NCBI GenBank assembly: GCA_002171035.2
Contig: NHHO02000006.1
Location: forward strand, 1 to 15,905
Length of the DNA: 15,905 nt
Direction of reading: 5' to 3'
Source: Candidatus Pelagibacter sp. TMED165
GTDB taxonomy: Bacteria; Pseudomonadota; Alphaproteobacteria; Pelagibacterales; Pelagibacteraceae
The notes under the pieces were generated by a model. The model had not been told where the DNA came from, did not search any database, and was given only the letters and a program-made list of their open reading frames with translations. Both the position numbers and the translations under genes were made by a program. Shown piece by piece: positions 14,063-15,905 of the stretch; position 1 is the first letter of the stretch; every line of letters starts with the position of its first letter.

Positions 14063-15424
14063 TTAAGATTTTGTGTAATTAGATATACCTGTTCTTAATT
14101 TATCAATTATCTCATCTATATGTTTTTTTTCGCATATGAACTGAGGGGCAATAATTATATTGTCTCCAGTATTTTTAAAATTTACTCCCGCATCATAACA
14201 ATGTTTAAACGTCTGAAATCCAGCTTTTCCTGGGTTTTCTTTCATTCTCATTTCAATTCCGCCCATCATCCCGTAGCCTCTTATTCCAACCACCTCCTTT
14301 AAATCTTTAAGAGATTGTAAGCCATCTTGCAAATAAGGAGACATTTCTTTAGCTCTATTAAAAATATCTTCTTTATCAAAAATATCTTGAACTGCTAAAG
14401 CTGCAGCAACGGCTACTGGTATTCCAGAATAAGTATAACCATGAAATAATTCAGGAGTTCCCTCTGGTGCAGACGAGGCATCTAAAACTGAATCATATAT
14501 TTCTTCTTTTACAGCGACTACTCCCATGGGAACAACTCCATTAGTTGTAGCTTTTGCCATAGTCATTATATCAGGTGTTACATTCCATTCTTGAGCAGCA
14601 AAAGCTGAGCCTGTTCTCCCCCACCCTGTAATAACTTCATCGAAAATTAAAAGTATGCCATGTTTGTTGCAAATTTCTCTAATTCTTTTCAAGTAACCTT
14701 TTGGGGGCACTAAAGTTCCAGTAGATCCAGCTATTGGTTCAATAATGCAAGCAGCAATATTTTCTCCTCCAAAATTCATAGCAATTCTCTCTAAATCTTC
14801 TGCCATTTCAACTCCAGTTTCTGGTTGTCCTTTGACAAATTTGTGTTCTGGCAAATGTGTATGTCTCATGTGTTGAACTCCTGGCATTAAAACACTTGCA
14901 AAAGTTTTAACATTATTTATCATTCCTCCAACTGTAGTCGCACCAATATTCATACCGTGATATCCTCTTTCTCGACCAACAAATCTAAATCTTTTTGAGT
15001 CATCTTTCGCCCTATGGTAGGCTATAGCAATTTTAATTGCTGTTTCTACAGCAGTAGATCCACAGATAGTATAAAATATCCTATTAATTCCCTCTGGTGT
15101 TTTTTTTGCTATTCTAGTAGCTAATTCAAATGAACCACCATATCCTTGGTTAAACGGTTGGCAGTAATCTAATTTATCTAGTTGTTTTGAAACAGCTTCT
15201 GTAATTTCTTTTCTTCCGTGTCCTAGAGGATTACAAAATAGACCAGAACTAGCATCAATCATCTTTTTACCTTCGTGATTAGTAAGATAAACTCCTTTAG
15301 CATCAGTAATAAGTCTTGGATTTTTTTTAAAATTTTTATTATCCGTAAATGGCATCCAATGCTCATTTAATGAATTAGGTATATTTGTTCTATTAGATGA
15401 ACTCATATTTAAATTAGTAGACAT
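14063..15424 (-). CDS. Class III omega-amino acid/taurine:pyruvate aminotransferase
   Basis: This PLP-dependent class III aminotransferase (453 residues) probably transfers the amino group of an omega-amino acid such as taurine or beta-alanine to pyruvate, giving alanine. The N-terminal EHWMPFTDNKNFK block and SSGLFCNPLGH are typical of the beta-alanine/omega-amino acid:pyruvate branch; CGSTAVETAIK, RERGYHGMN, the PLP-contacting IFDEVITGWGRTG and the Schiff-base lysine in MAKATTNG are all present, as is HGYTYSGIPVA. Sequence alone does not separate beta-alanine from taurine specificity. The context favours taurine: a tauA-like binding protein gene is divergent on one side and ald abuts on the other, as in Tpa-Ald taurine deamination. 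If so, sulfoacetaldehyde is the other product and xsc should exist elsewhere. An alternative in-frame ATG is at 15406. Confidence 0.88.
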   Translation of the reverse strand: MSTNLNMSSSNRTNIPNSLNEHWMPFTDNKNFKKNPRLITDAKGVYLTNHEGKKMIDASSGLFCNPLGHGRKEITEAVSKQLDKLDYCQPFNQGYGGSFELATRIAKKTPEGINRIFYTICGSTAVETAIKIAIAYHRAKDDSKRFRFVGRERGYHGMNIGATTVGGMINNVKTFASVLMPGVQHMRHTHLPEHKFVKGQPETGVEMAEDLERIAMNFGGENIAACIIEPIAGSTGTLVPPKGYLKRIREICNKHGILLIFDEVITGWGRTGSAFAAQEWNVTPDIMTMAKATTNGVVPMGVVAVKEEIYDSVLDASSAPEGTPELFHGYTYSGIPVAVAAALAVQDIFDKEDIFNRAKEMSPYLQDGLQSLKDLKEVVGIRGYGMMGGIEMRMKENPGKAGFQTFKHCYDAGVNFKNTGDNIIIAPQFICEKKHIDEIIDKLRTGISNYTKS

Positions 15425-15610
15425 TTGTTAAATTAAATCAAGAATTATCGTATACAACTCCAGATTGAACCTAAAAAGGACACCGCCCATTCGTTAATCG
15501 AAGGGGGTTAAATAGTAGATATGTATAAAAAAGGTAAGCTTGCTATTTACTTAACTGAAATTTTAATTTTAAATCCTATTAATTTAATTAACAAACCATA
15601 TGGGAGAACT
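15425..15610. promoter_or_regulatory. Divergent control region between aminotransferase-ald and tauA, with a G/C-rich hairpin
   Basis: These 186 bases separate divergent starts. Most of it is A/T-rich, but about 15475-15509 is unusually G/C-rich and holds an imperfect inverted repeat: CCC-A-TTCG (15486-15493), loop TTAAT, CGAA-G-GGG (15499-15506), with AACC (15468-15471) able to pair with GGTT (15506-15509) outside it. It could be an operator or a structured RNA leader. TTGAACCTAA (15465-15474) matches 8 of 10 bases of the CTGGACYTAA element I recall for the MocR-type regulator TauR, but a second tandem copy is missing. Candidate -10 elements are TATAAA (15524-15529, plus strand) and TACTAT (15517-15512, minus strand); neither has a convincing -35. 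Confidence 0.4.
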
Positions 15611-15905
15611 ATGAAAAAAATAATAAGCACAGTTCTTGGGATTTTATTTGCGTTTTCTCTAAACGCTTCAGTAGCTAACGCAGCTGCTAAAGAAGTTAGA
15701 GTAGCATATTTTTTGGAGTGGCCATCTCCAAATCTTGAGGACATGAACAAAAAAGCATATGACAAAGCTCTTGGTGTGCCAGTCAAGTGGACAAATTTCA
15801 CTAACGGTGTAGCAATGACAGACGCTATGTTGGCAGGAGATATAGATATCTCTTACTCACAAGGTTTAATGCCTTACATTAATGCTGTTAAAGCTAAAGC
15901 GCCTA
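15611..15905 (+). CDS. tauA: Taurine-type ABC transporter substrate-binding protein, N-terminal 98 residues (gene runs off the right edge)
   Basis: This is the periplasmic binding component of an importer for taurine or a similar alkylsulfonate/amine. From ATG 15611 the open frame continues to the last base. Residues 1-24 are a signal peptide: MKK, a hydrophobic core VLGILFAFSL, and an ANA cleavage site. The mature start KEVRVAYFLEWPSPNLE closely fits the TauA group, followed by NGVAMTDAMLAGDIDISYSQGLMPY, the ligand-pocket pattern of the NMT1/SsuA/TauA superfamily. A GGGAG ribosome-binding site at 15602-15606 supports the start. tauB and tauC (ATPase and permease) would be expected just beyond the window. 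Divergence from the aminotransferase-ald operon suggests a shared uptake and deamination pathway. Ligand specificity is inferred from similarity and context. Confidence 0.85.
   Translation, partial: MKKIISTVLGILFAFSLNASVANAAAKEVRVAYFLEWPSPNLEDMNKKAYDKALGVPVKWTNFTNGVAMTDAMLAGDIDISYSQGLMPYINAVKAKAP

Noticed and set aside
14120..14302. Plus-strand open frame of 60 codons
   Set aside because: It is antisense to the class III aminotransferase gene.
15475..15510. Glycine riboswitch
   Set aside because: AAAAAGGAC and CGAAGGGG resemble parts of that aptamer, but they occur in the wrong order and the other conserved helices are absent.
15547..15801. Minus-strand open frame of 84 codons
   Set aside because: It runs across the tauA start in antisense. 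The plus strand here encodes a clear signal peptide and TauA motif with a ribosome-binding site.

Overview
The window looks like a marine alphaproteobacterium of the SAR11/Pelagibacterales type. It is very A/T-rich, has lysine- and asparagine-rich proteins, has tightly packed genes with 0-20 base gaps or ATGA overlaps, and carries a gene set (MTA salvage, an alanine dehydrogenase/class III aminotransferase pair, a divergent taurine-type transporter) that I associate with that group. The taxonomic call is inference from gene content and composition; no database was consulted.

Left edge (1-2097): methylthioadenosine salvage. mtnA (cut by the window edge) and mtnP overlap by an ATGA on the minus strand, and apt points away from them. 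MtnP splits MTA into adenine and methylthioribose-1-phosphate, MtnA isomerises the latter, and Apt recovers the adenine.

Middle (2094-12457): a surface-polysaccharide block. Two minus-strand genes (an NAD-dependent sugar epimerase and a rhamnosyltransferase-like GT2) diverge from an eight-gene plus-strand operon: rfbB, rfbA, rfbC, an FdtA-type ketoisomerase, an SDR epimerase, a sugar C-methyltransferase-like protein, an RmlD-like SDR and an FdtB-type aminotransferase. Every gap in this operon is 13 bases or less, and four of its junctions overlap. It starts from glucose-1-phosphate and dTTP and should make one or more modified dTDP-6-deoxysugars, probably a 3-amino sugar and possibly a branched or rhamnose-like one. 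It ends one base before two tandem, translationally coupled DUF4422-like genes on the minus strand, likely glycan-related.

Right edge (12463-15905): an elongator-type tRNA-Met(CAU), a 66-residue single-span membrane protein, alanine dehydrogenase (ald), a class III omega-amino acid:pyruvate aminotransferase directly abutting ald, and a divergent, truncated tauA-like periplasmic binding protein. Together they suggest uptake of taurine (or a similar amine), transamination onto pyruvate, and regeneration of pyruvate from alanine by Ald with release of ammonium.

The polysaccharide block lies between core-metabolism genes, with the 3' end of the tRNA facing it, so it resembles a variable genomic island. 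I found no integrase, transposase or attachment-site duplication. There are no rRNA genes, CRISPR arrays or insertion sequences. The most notable points are a C-methyltransferase that has lost most of its zinc ligands, an unusual combination of dTDP-sugar enzymes, a gene that starts five bases after a tRNA CCA end, and a G/C-rich hairpin between the aminotransferase and tauA.
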